A DNA stretch of 64,000 nucleotides from Sphingorhabdus sp. SMR4y (lineage in GTDB: Bacteria; Pseudomonadota; Alphaproteobacteria; Sphingomonadales; Sphingomonadaceae): contig NZ_CP022336.1 of the NCBI RefSeq assembly GCF_002218195.1, positions 1,302,001 to 1,366,000 on the forward strand, in the 5' to 3' direction. The notes below the pieces were generated by a model that saw only the letters and a list, made by a program, of their open reading frames with translations, did no database searches and was not told the origin of the DNA. The translations under genes and the position numbers were made by a program. This document shows, one piece after another, positions 17,796 to 25,720 of the stretch. Numbering within the stretch: position 1 is the stretch's first letter; every line of letters begins with the position of its first letter.

Positions 17796-18449
17796 TTAGT
17801 CGCTTGCTGGAAGATTTGGAGGCATCGGCAGCGATGGCTGCGCCCTTTCCATGGCCGCCAGCCGCGACTCGAGATCGGCGCGCCACGGGGCGTCTTCGCT
17901 GCTTCTTTCCAGCAATTCGGTCCAGATAGCCCGGGCCTGATCGATTTTACCCGACTGCGCATAAGCGAGTCCAAGGAAAAACGGCGGACCGGGATGCTCC
18001 GGCGACAGGTCCGCGGCCTTTTGGAACGCGAATTGTGCGGCGGGCGTGATCACACCATCGGCGTGGACGACCAGCGCGTTGCCAAGGCCAACCCAGAGAT
18101 CGGGATCCTCGGGATGTTCCTTCACCCCGTTGCGCAGATAATTGGCCGCTGCGCCATGCTTGCCGGCGCGATTGAGGGAGTCGGAAAAGACCAGCCATTC
18201 GCGCGCCGTACCGAAACGCTCGCCCAGTTCGTTTCGCGCATCGATACTGTCTTCATCGAAACTATTGGGTTTTTCCGCCGGCTCGACCGATACGCCGGCC
18301 ATGCCGGGATTTCCCTGCCAGGCATAGCCTGCCACACCGAGCAACAATGCCGCGGCGGTAATTTCGAAAGTCGTCCGCGACAATTTCCCCAATATTATCA
18401 ATGCGCCAGCGCAAATCAGCACCAGCAGGAACAGAATGATCCAACCCAT
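17796..18449 (-). CDS. ccmI: Cytochrome c biogenesis TPR protein (CcmI/CycH-like)
   Basis: 217 residues from the ATG at 18449, which overlaps the ccmH stop (ATGA); the frame is open to 18530. Two N-terminal membrane segments (about 3-20 and 25-43) are followed by TPR-like helices (SLNRAGKHGAAANYLRNGVKEHPEDPDLWVGLGNAL, AAQFAFQKAADLSPEHPGPPFFLGLAYAQSGK), as in CcmI, the apocytochrome c chaperone. It is shorter than enterobacterial or Rhodobacter CcmI, which fits the compact sphingomonad form. Last gene of the ccm cluster. Confidence 0.85.
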   Translation of the reverse strand: MGWIILFLLVLICAGALIILGKLSRTTFEITAAALLLGVAGYAWQGNPGMAGVSVEPAEKPNSFDEDSIDARNELGERFGTAREWLVFSDSLNRAGKHGAAANYLRNGVKEHPEDPDLWVGLGNALVVHADGVITPAAQFAFQKAADLSPEHPGPPFFLGLAYAQSGKIDQARAIWTELLERSSEDAPWRADLESRLAAMERAQPSLPMPPNLPASD

Positions 18450-18865
18450 CAGTCCTTCCCTTCGCTTCTGCGGAACCGTCCACGCGCCAGCCACAGGGCG
18501 GCCAGCAACAGGATGATTGGCGCGATCCACAATGGCCAGGTCACGGCGGACGCGATCGGCGGATCATAAGACACCCAATTGCCATAACGTTCGATCAGCC
18601 AGCTTCTGACCTGTTCGGGCGTTTCACCGGCGGCAATTCGCTCGCGCACCTGGCTGCGCATATCGCCGGCCATCGGCGCATTGCTGTCGGCAATCGACTG
18701 GCTCTGGCATTTCAGGCAGCGCAATTCTTCCATCAGATCGCGCGCCGCGGCCTCCTTCGCAGGATCATCCAGTTGCCGGTCTGCATAAGGCGCAGGCGGC
18801 AGACCGGTTTGCGCGACGAGCGGAGCGGCAAGACAGACCAGCAGCAGGACCAGAAATCTCATCAT
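18449..18865 (-). CDS. ccmH: Cytochrome c maturation protein CcmH
   Basis: Periplasm-facing thioredoxin-like protein that reduces apocytochrome c or assists haem ligation. 138 residues: signal peptide (MMRFLVLLLVCLAAPLVAQ), the conserved LRCLKCQSQSIADSNA with its redox CxxC, then VRSWLIERYGNWVSYDPP and a C-terminal membrane anchor (about 105-125). Start is the first of two adjacent ATGs, overlapping the ccmG stop by 4 bases. The neighbouring order ccmG-ccmH-ccmI is standard. Confidence 0.95.
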   Translation of the reverse strand: MMRFLVLLLVCLAAPLVAQTGLPPAPYADRQLDDPAKEAAARDLMEELRCLKCQSQSIADSNAPMAGDMRSQVRERIAAGETPEQVRSWLIERYGNWVSYDPPIASAVTWPLWIAPIILLLAALWLARGRFRRSEGKD

Positions 18866-19389
18866 TCCGCATCTTCCAGCAGTTTCAGCAGCTTGTCGAT
18901 ATCTTCCTGCCGGATGTCGCCGATATGCTGATGCACAATAATGCCATTGCCATCGATCACGAAAGTTTCCGGTACACCGGACGAGCCCAGTTCCAGTTGC
19001 ACCTTGCTTGTCGTGTCAGTTCCGATCCTGCTGTAGGGATTGCCCCAGCGATTCAGGAAATTGGCAATATCTTCCGGCGTGTCCCGGCTGGCAATCGCAT
19101 TGATTTCAACGCCTGCCTGCTCAAGCGCCAGCAATTGCGGTGCTTCGGCGATACAGGGCAGGCACCAGCTGGCAAATATGTTGAGCAAGGTCGGCTTGCC
19201 CTTCGCCAGATCGCTGCTGCTCAGGCCGGGCCGCTGTTCAATGGCCGCTGGCAGGGTGAAAGCCGGCATCGGCTTGCCGACCATCTTGCTCTCGATAATA
19301 TTGTCCTTGGGCAGGATCAGGCCGGTCGCAAATGCAGCAAAAAACAGGCCAAACAGGGCAAGCGGCAACCAGAGCAGCCAGCGGTTCAT
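18862..19389 (-). CDS. ccmG: Thiol:disulfide interchange protein CcmG/DsbE
   Basis: Membrane-tethered thioredoxin that keeps the CXXCH cysteines of apocytochrome c reduced. 175 residues from the ATG at 19389, which overlaps the ccmF stop by 4 bases; the open frame continues to 19521 inside ccmF and is not used. An N-terminal membrane segment (about 5-25) is followed by the thioredoxin fold with NIFASWCLPCIAEAP (active site CLPC) and SGVPETFVIDGNG (cis-proline Pro). All features are typical of DsbE. Confidence 0.94.
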   Translation of the reverse strand: MNRWLLWLPLALFGLFFAAFATGLILPKDNIIESKMVGKPMPAFTLPAAIEQRPGLSSSDLAKGKPTLLNIFASWCLPCIAEAPQLLALEQAGVEINAIASRDTPEDIANFLNRWGNPYSRIGTDTTSKVQLELGSSGVPETFVIDGNGIIVHQHIGDIRQEDIDKLLKLLEDAE

Positions 19390-21323
19390 AGCATCATCTC
19401 GGCATATTCCCGTTGCTTGCGCTGCATATAGCCGCGCCGCAAACGGCCGATCATCGCCAGAAGTCCGCCTAATGCCACCAATATGCCGCCAAACCAGATC
19501 AGGGTGACAAACGGCTTCCACCAGACCCGTATCTGCCAGCGGCCTTCGCTGTCGCCTTCGCCAAGCACGACATAGAGTTGCCCGTTCCAGCGCGTCAGCA
19601 ATGCAGCTTCGCTGGTCTGCGTCTGGGCTGCGGCAAACATCCGGTTCTGCGGTGTGAATTCATGGATCGCGCCATCGCCATATTGCGCCGTCATCCGGCT
19701 TTCGAGCGCGGTCCAGTTTGGCCCCGCCATCGGTTCGATCGCTTCGAACTGCAATGTCCAGTCGTTGACGACAATCTCGTCGCCTGGCTGTGCCGCGACC
19801 AGCTTCTCCTCGGTAAAGCTGCTTTCGCAGGCCATGCCGACGAGCGCCACGGCGATGCCGAAATGAGCGATGACCATGCCATAGATGTGCAACGGCGTCC
19901 GGCGCAGATTGCGCTTCCAAAGGGGCGCGAAACTGGCAACGGCGACACCGGCCGCCAGCGCCAGACCGAGCAGCGCCAGAACCGACATGCCGGTGGTGAA
20001 CAACGCCAGCGCAAAAAGTGCGGCAGCCGTGAGGAGGATCGGGATCGCTATGCGGTTCAGCAGCGTTTTCGGATTGTCCCGCCGCCAGCGTAGCAGGGGG
20101 CCGGCCGCCATGACCGCGACCAGCAGCAGCGCCAGCGGTCCGGTTGCCAGATTGAAATAGGGCGGACCGACCGACAGCTTGTCCCCGGTCACCGCTTCGA
20201 CCAGCAACGGATAGAGGGTGCCGATGAAGACCAAGGCCAGGATCACCGACAGCAGCAGATTATTGGCGACCAGCGCGCCCTCCCGGCTGACCAGTTCGAA
20301 CCTCTTGCCTTCTTTCACCGTGCCGACCCGCAGCGCGAACAAGGCCATTGCCCCGCCGATATAAAGGGCGAGCAGGGCCAGGATGAAACTGCCGCGTTCC
20401 GGATCAACCGCGAAAGCATGAACGCTGGTCAAGATACCGGAGCGGACCAGAAATGTGCCGATCATCGACATGGAGAAAGCGACCACCGCCAGCATCAAGG
20501 TCCATGCGCGCAGACTGTCGCGCGTCGCCAGCACCGTGACGGAGTGCAGCAAGGCGGTCGCCGCCAGCCAAGGCATCAGCGAGGCATTTTCAACCGGGTC
20601 CCAGAACCACCAGCCGCCCCAGCCGAGCTCGTAATAGGCCCAGTAGCTGCCCGCCGTAATGCCCAGTGTCAGGAATATCCAGGCGCCCAGCACCCAGGGT
20701 CGCATCGCCTTGGCAAAGGCTGCGCCGACGTCGCGGGTGATCATCGCACCGACAGCGAAGGAGAAAGCGACAGACAATCCGACATAGCCGAAATAAAGCG
20801 TCGGCGGATGGAAGGCGAGACCGGGGTCCTGCAGCAGCGGATTGAGCCCCTGCCCGTCTGCCGGTATCGGAAACATCCGCTCGAACGGATTGGAAGAGAC
20901 CAGCAGGAAGGCGTAGAATCCCAGGCTGATAAAGGCCTGGGCCGCCAGCGTCGCGACGAGGGTCCTGGTGCGCAGCGACCGCTCGAACAGCGCGATAAAG
21001 GCGCCGGCCAGCCCCATGACCGTGACCCACAGCAGCATCGATCCTTCATGATTGCCCCAGGTTCCGGCAAATTTATAGAGCAGCGGCTTCACCGAAGCGC
21101 TGTTCATCACCACCAGCTTGACCGACATGTCGGATCGCAGGAACAGCCAGATCAGCAGCAGAAAGGACAGGCTTACAAACAGCCCCTGCGCCACCGCTAC
21201 CGGGCGGATTGCGGCAAAATATTCGTCCCGTTCCATCCGCAGGCCGATCGCCCCCAGCGCGAACTGCAGCAGCGTCAGCGCGGCTGCCAGCCAGAGCGCG
21301 ATCAGGCCGGTTTCGGCGATCAT
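19386..21323 (-). CDS. ccmF: Haem lyase subunit CcmF
   Basis: Large polytopic membrane protein of the haem-apocytochrome c synthetase. 645 residues with about 14 hydrophobic segments. The WWD haem-handling motif appears as WGGWWFWDPVENASLMPWL, with conserved His elsewhere, and GTWGNHEGSMLLW is the typical upstream CcmF stretch. Overlaps ccmE and ccmG by 4 bases at its two ends. The product works with CcmH and CcmI on the periplasmic side. Confidence 0.96.
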   Translation of the reverse strand: MIAETGLIALWLAAALTLLQFALGAIGLRMERDEYFAAIRPVAVAQGLFVSLSFLLLIWLFLRSDMSVKLVVMNSASVKPLLYKFAGTWGNHEGSMLLWVTVMGLAGAFIALFERSLRTRTLVATLAAQAFISLGFYAFLLVSSNPFERMFPIPADGQGLNPLLQDPGLAFHPPTLYFGYVGLSVAFSFAVGAMITRDVGAAFAKAMRPWVLGAWIFLTLGITAGSYWAYYELGWGGWWFWDPVENASLMPWLAATALLHSVTVLATRDSLRAWTLMLAVVAFSMSMIGTFLVRSGILTSVHAFAVDPERGSFILALLALYIGGAMALFALRVGTVKEGKRFELVSREGALVANNLLLSVILALVFIGTLYPLLVEAVTGDKLSVGPPYFNLATGPLALLLVAVMAAGPLLRWRRDNPKTLLNRIAIPILLTAAALFALALFTTGMSVLALLGLALAAGVAVASFAPLWKRNLRRTPLHIYGMVIAHFGIAVALVGMACESSFTEEKLVAAQPGDEIVVNDWTLQFEAIEPMAGPNWTALESRMTAQYGDGAIHEFTPQNRMFAAAQTQTSEAALLTRWNGQLYVVLGEGDSEGRWQIRVWWKPFVTLIWFGGILVALGGLLAMIGRLRRGYMQRKQREYAEMML

Positions 21324-21769
21324 TGGACCAGCGTCTCCGTTTTATTCCTGCCGGATGTCATATCAATACCTTCCAGCTCCCGCGGGATGTAATTTTCATC
21401 ATGTTTGGCCAGCAGCGTTTCAGCCCCGAATATGCCGTTGGCATCCAGCCGGCCATCGGCCACCACGCCCGATCCCTCGGCAAAAAGATCCGGCGTAATG
21501 CCGGTATAGGTGACTTTTTGCCGGGCGTCGGCATCCATGACCACGAACTCTACCGTGACCCCGTCGGCGGATCGCTGGATCGATCCTTCCTCGACCATGC
21601 CACCCAGACGAATGGCGGTGCCCGCCTCCGGCTTCTGCTTTGCAATATCCGACGGCGTATAGAAATAACTCGCCTGGTCCTGCAACGCGTAAGCCGCCAG
21701 CAGGCCCGCGCCGACCAGCGCAACCACCGCCAGCAGTGCCAGCGTCAGCCTTTGGTGTTTTGCCTTCAT
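21320..21769 (-). CDS. ccmE: Cytochrome c maturation haem chaperone CcmE
   Basis: Carries haem covalently on a histidine from CcmC to CcmF. 149 residues from the ATG at 21769; an N-terminal anchor (about 7-27) is followed by a beta-barrel domain with SYFYTPSDI, IRLGGMVEEGS, YTGITPDLFAEGSGVV and the haem-binding HDENY (His and Tyr, about residues 124-128). The start overlaps the ccmD stop (ATGA). The longer open frame up to 21889 lies inside ccmD and is not used. Confidence 0.95.
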   Translation of the reverse strand: MKAKHQRLTLALLAVVALVGAGLLAAYALQDQASYFYTPSDIAKQKPEAGTAIRLGGMVEEGSIQRSADGVTVEFVVMDADARQKVTYTGITPDLFAEGSGVVADGRLDANGIFGAETLLAKHDENYIPRELEGIDMTSGRNKTETLVQ

Positions 21770-21897
21770 TTTCGTTTGCTCAACTGATCTGCCTTCGCTT
21801 CCGCCTTGCGCATCGCCAGATAGCTGTGCGTCACGACCAGAGCTGTGCCCAATAGCACAAACGCGTAGGAAGCAATGATAAAGGGCCAATGATTCAT
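21766..21897 (-). CDS. ccmD: Haem exporter small subunit CcmD
   Basis: 43 residues: MNHWPFIIASYAFVLLGTAL, one membrane helix and a basic C-terminal tail (RKAEAKADQLSKRK). This is the normal shape of CcmD, which helps release holo-CcmE from CcmC. ATG at 21897 overlaps the ccmC stop and its TGA overlaps the ccmE start, each by 4 bases. Small size makes it easy to miss in annotation. Confidence 0.9.
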   Translation of the reverse strand: MNHWPFIIASYAFVLLGTALVVTHSYLAMRKAEAKADQLSKRK

Positions 21898-22613
21898 TCT
21901 GCTGCCATCCTTTTCAGCCGGGCATCGACTTTGGTTTGCGCCAGACTTGCCCGCATCCGCATAAGCACAATCGCGCCGAATAGCAGCGAGAAACCCAGGG
22001 CCGAAACCAATAGAGGCCATAAATAAAGCGGATCGATGGTCGATTTGCCCAGAATATTGATGCTGGTCCCCTGATGCTGGGTCTCCCACCATTCGACCGA
22101 AAAGCGGATGATCGGCAGATTGACGATGCCAACCACCCCGAAAATGGCGGCTATCCGGCTCTGGCCGCTGGACTTTCGGCTCTCGTTGGCGAGTACGATA
22201 TAGGCAAGATAGAGAAAGAACAGCACCAGCATCGAGGTCAGGCGGCCATCCCAGACCCACCAGGTTCCCCATGCCGGACGTCCCCAGATCGATCCCGTCA
22301 CCAGACACAGAAGCGAAAACAACGCACCGGGCACCGCAATCGCGCGCGCAGCATGCGAGGCTAGCGGATGCCGCCAGATCAGTTCGGAAATGCTGGCAAT
22401 CGCAATGCCGGACCATCCTGCCATGCCGAGCCAGGCCATCGGCACATGGACGAAGATGATCTTCACCGTATCCCCCTGTAACCGCTCGGCGGGCGTCGCC
22501 CAAAGGCCCCAGATACAGGCAGCCGCTACCATGGCGATGCCACCAAATAGCAGAAACGGCGTCAGCGGCCTGGCGAGTGACAGGAAGCGGGTAGGATTGG
22601 CATAGGCATGCAT
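21894..22613 (-). CDS. ccmC: Haem exporter/transfer protein CcmC
   Basis: Six-helix membrane protein presenting haem to CcmE. 239 residues from the ATG at 22613 (MHAYANPTRF); the frame is open to 22754, and an ATG at 22652 is possible, but none has a strong Shine-Dalgarno and this start gives the normal length. The WWD motif is seen as WGTWWVWDGRLTSML, with HVPMAW and LGKSTIDPLYLWPLLV around the haem-binding histidines. First gene of the cluster; ccmA and ccmB are not upstream, unlike the usual ccmABC order. Confidence 0.94.
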   Translation of the reverse strand: MHAYANPTRFLSLARPLTPFLLFGGIAMVAAACIWGLWATPAERLQGDTVKIIFVHVPMAWLGMAGWSGIAIASISELIWRHPLASHAARAIAVPGALFSLLCLVTGSIWGRPAWGTWWVWDGRLTSMLVLFFLYLAYIVLANESRKSSGQSRIAAIFGVVGIVNLPIIRFSVEWWETQHQGTSINILGKSTIDPLYLWPLLVSALGFSLLFGAIVLMRMRASLAQTKVDARLKRMAAE

Positions 22614-22784
22614 GGGTAAAGCGATATTGCCTCGGTTGCGGATGATCAACATCAATCGCGACTTTCGATGGCAGAAGCATGGCAAGCCGACAAGCGTTTT
22701 TGCGAATTGCCACCAGTCGCGCGGCTGCAATCGCATTTTCGGACCATTTACCACAGACCGGTCAACCCGGCCCTGTCCAATGGG

Positions 22785-24455
22785 CTAGTGAATCGTGATC
22801 ATTGTCAATTTTTCGGCACGTTGCAGCGATGCCATATAGTCGGATTCAAAATAGATTCCCGCGGCATCATCCTCGACCATACCGATCCGCCCGAGCATTT
22901 CGCGCGGCTGTGGCCGTACGCCCGACAGGATGATCCTGGCCCCCGAAAGGCGGGCCTGCGCGATAAATTCCGCGATCATCGTCACCCCGCTGGCGTCGAG
23001 CATCGGCACCAGCCGCATGCGCAATATGATGACCTTCGGCGTCCGCCCGATCTTGCGCATCGCATCAAGCAATTCGCCGGCGACGCCAAAAAACACCGGT
23101 CCAGTGATCCGGAATACTTCAACATCCTTGGGAAGATCATCCCGCTGGCTGGGGTCATCCCCCGCCAATCCATCAATGCGATCCGGCGCATTGCCATTCT
23201 CCAGTTGCACCGTCTCGCTCATCCGCGCCATGAACAGCAGCGAAGCGAGCGTGACCCCGACGCCAATGGCTACGGTCAGGTCGACCAATATCGTCAGCCC
23301 GAAGGTCAGCAGCAATACCGCACGGTCGCTATTGGGCATCCGCAGCAGCGCGATGAACCGGTCGATCTCGCCCATGCCCCAGGCGACCACGAACAGGATC
23401 GCCGCCAGTGCAGCCATCGGCACATACGCCATCAGGCTGCTGCCGAACAGAATGAACAACAGGATGAACAGCGCGTGCATCATGCCGGCTACCGGAGTTT
23501 TTGCCCCCGCCTTGATATTCGTCGCGGTCCGCGCAATCGCCCCCGTCGCGGGCAGGCCGCCAAAGGCCACCGAACCGAGATTGGCAACACCTTGCCCGAT
23601 CAGCTCCTGGTTGGAGCGATGGCGGGTGCCGGTCATTCCGTCCGCGACTACCGCCGAAAGCAGCGCCTCGATCCCGGCAAGAAAGGCGATGGTAAAGGCC
23701 GAGGGCAACAGTTCCACCATATAAGCCCAGGTCACGACCGGCAGCGATGGCACCGGCATCGTTACCGGCATGTCGGGGAAACGGGAGCCAATCGTGTCGA
23801 CGGGAAGCTCGAGCAGCGCGACCATGATCGACGCCAGCACGAGCGCAATCAGGAAACCCGGCAGTCTCGGCGCAAATCGCTTCAGCACGATGATCACGAA
23901 AAAGGCGCCCAGACCGACCAGCAGGGTCGCCATCTGCACGGTAGAGATGGCCCCGAAATAGGCCTGCCATTTCGGCAGAAACTCCGACGGGACTGCGTCA
24001 AGCGACAGGCCGAGAAAATCCTTCACCTGGCTCGAGGCAATGATAACCGCGATCCCGGCGGTAAAACCGGTGACCACCGGATGCGGGATGAACTTGATCA
24101 GCCGCCCTATCCGGAAAACACCGGCGGCTATCAGGATGAGCCCTGCCATCATTGTCGCGATCAGCAGGCCGTCATAGCCATGCTGGGCGATGACATTGAA
24201 TACGACCACGACAAAGGCGCCCGTCGGCCCGCCGACCTGCACCCGGGAGCCGCCAAGGAAGGAAATGAGGAAACCGGCAATCACCGCTGTGACCAGCCCC
24301 TTGTCGGGCGAGGCCCCGCTGGCAATGGCCAGGGCCATGGAAAGCGGCAGGGCAACAATCGCGACCGTCAGCCCGGCCAGCGCATCGGTCTTGAGAAGGC
24401 CTAAATCATAGCCTTCCCGCATCGTCGTGATGATTTTGGGCGTAAAGCTGTTCAT
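22785..24455 (-). CDS. SulP-family anion transporter with STAS domain
   Basis: 556 residues. About 12 hydrophobic segments (residues 20-420) include TVAIVALPLSMALAIASG and GGSRVQVGGPTGAFVVVV, the SLC26/SulP signature region in TM1-TM3. A STAS domain (about 440-550: VFRITGPVFFGVAGELLDAM, VIILRMRLVPMLDASGV) completes the protein. Substrate could be sulfate, bicarbonate or dicarboxylates; no sulfate-assimilation or carbonic-anhydrase gene is adjacent. A small XRE regulator gene ends 11 bases upstream, so the two are probably cotranscribed and the regulator may control the transporter. Confidence 0.92.
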   Translation of the reverse strand: MNSFTPKIITTMREGYDLGLLKTDALAGLTVAIVALPLSMALAIASGASPDKGLVTAVIAGFLISFLGGSRVQVGGPTGAFVVVVFNVIAQHGYDGLLIATMMAGLILIAAGVFRIGRLIKFIPHPVVTGFTAGIAVIIASSQVKDFLGLSLDAVPSEFLPKWQAYFGAISTVQMATLLVGLGAFFVIIVLKRFAPRLPGFLIALVLASIMVALLELPVDTIGSRFPDMPVTMPVPSLPVVTWAYMVELLPSAFTIAFLAGIEALLSAVVADGMTGTRHRSNQELIGQGVANLGSVAFGGLPATGAIARTATNIKAGAKTPVAGMMHALFILLFILFGSSLMAYVPMAALAAILFVVAWGMGEIDRFIALLRMPNSDRAVLLLTFGLTILVDLTVAIGVGVTLASLLFMARMSETVQLENGNAPDRIDGLAGDDPSQRDDLPKDVEVFRITGPVFFGVAGELLDAMRKIGRTPKVIILRMRLVPMLDASGVTMIAEFIAQARLSGARIILSGVRPQPREMLGRIGMVEDDAAGIYFESDYMASLQRAEKLTMITIH

Positions 24456-24466
24456 CGGCCGGACGT

Positions 24467-24787
24467 CTATTCGCTTTCCGGATCGGAGCCTGCCTGATCG
24501 AACAGGATCGAACCCACGCCGCCAGCCGCCTTGCCCTCCTTGGTCTCGCGCATCCGGACGCCGCGCCCGATGCCGGTGCTTGGAGCATTTTCCCCGATCA
24601 GTTCAATCCCCGCACGTTCAAGCGCACCGATAACCTTGACCAGAGTATCGACCACGCCGCGCACCTGTCCGTCCGACGCTTCCATGCGCTGGATCGTCGG
24701 CAGCGACAGACCGGCCAGTTCGGCCAGTTGCCGTTGATCGATTCCGAGCAGGGCCCGCGACGCCCGCATTTGCTGAGACGTGATCAT
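24467..24787 (-). CDS. XRE-family helix-turn-helix regulator
   Basis: 106 residues from the ATG at 24787 (a TTG lies immediately before it). Residues 5-62 are a Cro/CI-type HTH: MRASRALLGIDQRQLAELAGLSLPTIQRMEAS. The remaining 45 residues are a Gly/Glu-rich tail with no recognised domain. It ends 11 bases before the SulP gene. A 7-base inverted repeat lies 14-39 bases upstream of the start codon, a good position for self-repression. Ligand and target are unknown. Confidence 0.88.
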   Translation of the reverse strand: MITSQQMRASRALLGIDQRQLAELAGLSLPTIQRMEASDGQVRGVVDTLVKVIGALERAGIELIGENAPSTGIGRGVRMRETKEGKAAGGVGSILFDQAGSDPESE

Positions 24788-24800
24788 CAATCGACCTTTT

Positions 24801-24826
24801 CTGATATACTAAACATCAAATATCAG
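24801..24826 (-). promoter_or_regulatory. Inverted repeat before the XRE-SulP pair
   Basis: Perfect arms CTGATAT (24801-24807) and ATATCAG (24820-24826) with a 12-base spacer in AT-rich DNA. The repeat ends 14 bases upstream of the XRE ATG, next to the Shine-Dalgarno region. Arm centres are about 19 bases apart, close to two helical turns, as for dimeric XRE repressors. Binding is inferred. Confidence 0.5.
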
Positions 24827-25061
24827 TATTAACAATTTATCCTGATTGTGTATAGAAGACATTTAATGACAGTGTCTTGTTCGGCCCCGCGATCCCGACA
24901 GACCGGCGGACAAAATTTGGATCGCGATCAAGATAGCGCCTGCCCGTAGCCGGCGCGCCAACAATCCCGGGCCTGCCGCGGACAATGACCAGACGCCTGC
25001 AATGGTGCGGATGCACGACTTTGGCCGAAATATCGAAAGACAATGGAACAGGACAAGATGA

Positions 25062-25568
25062 ATGGCCGGATTTGAAACCTTGCTCGACAGGATCGTCGAC
25101 GACATGGGCAACCCCGAAGGTGCAAATGGTAACGGGATCGACAATCCCACGGCTCCCGCGTTGCCGAAATCGGCGTTCGAGGCCTTCATTCGCGGCCTGT
25201 TGGGCCGCTGCCCGGGCTGCGGCAAGGCCAGGCTGTTTCCACGCCTGCTCAAACCGTTCGACCATTGCCCGTTATGTGGCCAGGACTGGACCGCGCAACA
25301 GGCCGACGATTTCCCCGCCTATGTGGCAATCATTGTCACCGGCCATATTCTTGCGCCGATCATCATCTTCATGATCAGCGAGCTCGGCTTGTCGATGTGG
25401 ACCAATCTTGCGATCATAATCATCATGGCGCTATTCCTGATTGCCGCCCTGCTGCAACCTGCCAAGGGGGCCATCATCGCCATGCAATGGTGGATGGGTC
25501 TGAACGGTTTTGAAAGGCCGGCACGGTCGACCGTCGTCTCGAAGCCCGAAATCAGTCAGGATCACTGA
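25062..25568 (+). CDS. DUF983 family membrane protein with zinc-ribbon motif
   Basis: 168 residues. A cytoplasmic N-terminal part carries two CxxC pairs (CPGCGKARLF and CPLCGQDW, about residues 50-75), a zinc-ribbon-like arrangement, followed by two membrane helices (about 88-108 and 112-135). This is the DUF983 layout, common in alphaproteobacteria near cytochrome oxidase genes, though no oxidase genes are here. ATG at 25062 follows GGACAAG. A strong hairpin overlaps its stop codon. Biochemical role unknown. Confidence 0.88.
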   Translation: MAGFETLLDRIVDDMGNPEGANGNGIDNPTAPALPKSAFEAFIRGLLGRCPGCGKARLFPRLLKPFDHCPLCGQDWTAQQADDFPAYVAIIVTGHILAPIIIFMISELGLSMWTNLAIIIIMALFLIAALLQPAKGAIIAMQWWMGLNGFERPARSTVVSKPEISQDH

Positions 25569-25596
25569 TCTCCGGCATTTGCGCCGGACAGATCAG
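25565..25596 (+). terminator. Hairpin at the end of the DUF983 gene
   Basis: Arms CTGATC-TCCGGC and GCCGGA-CA-GATCAG pair over 12 positions with a two-base bulge and an ATTTGC loop. The structure includes the DUF983 stop codon and is followed by a weak T-containing stretch (TTCGTCG). A terminator is likely, isolating the downstream receptor-phytase unit, although a good T-run is missing. Confidence 0.6.
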
Positions 25597-25612
25597 TTCG
25601 TCGATTCCGCCC

Positions 25613-25630
25613 GTGTCATCAAACCGTCAA
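25613..25630 (+). promoter_or_regulatory. Possible PhoB box upstream of receptor-phytase operon
   Basis: GTGTCAT-CAAA-CCGTCAA compares with the pho box pattern CTGTCAT-N4-CTGTCAT: 6 of 7 and 5 of 7 matches, with the right 4-base AT-rich spacer and 11-base period. It lies 91 bases before the receptor ATG. Phosphate-starvation control would suit a phytase operon. One degenerate site found by eye is weak evidence. Confidence 0.4.
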
Positions 25631-25691
25631 TTAAGATTCACACTGGAGTCTTCGAAACCGGCAATTCCCTTCACAATTCAGGCCTAGAGGC

Positions 25692-25715
25692 CCGGTAAAT
25701 CAGATTTACCGGAGG
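25692..25715 (+). promoter_or_regulatory. Hairpin abutting the receptor Shine-Dalgarno
   Basis: Perfect arms CCGGTAAAT (25692-25700) and ATTTACCGG (25704-25712) with a CAG loop. The final GG of the right arm is also the beginning of the GGAGGG Shine-Dalgarno (25711-25716), 5 bases before the ATG at 25721. Formation of the stem would partly hide the ribosome-binding site. It could equally be a DNA operator dyad. Confidence 0.6.
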
Positions 25716-25720
25716 GCATC

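Noticed and set aside
22668-24404. A 578-codon open frame on the plus strand opposite the SulP gene
   Set aside because: It is antisense to a clear transporter, rich in His, Arg, Gln and Asp with no domain pattern; GC-rich third-position bias creates such shadows.
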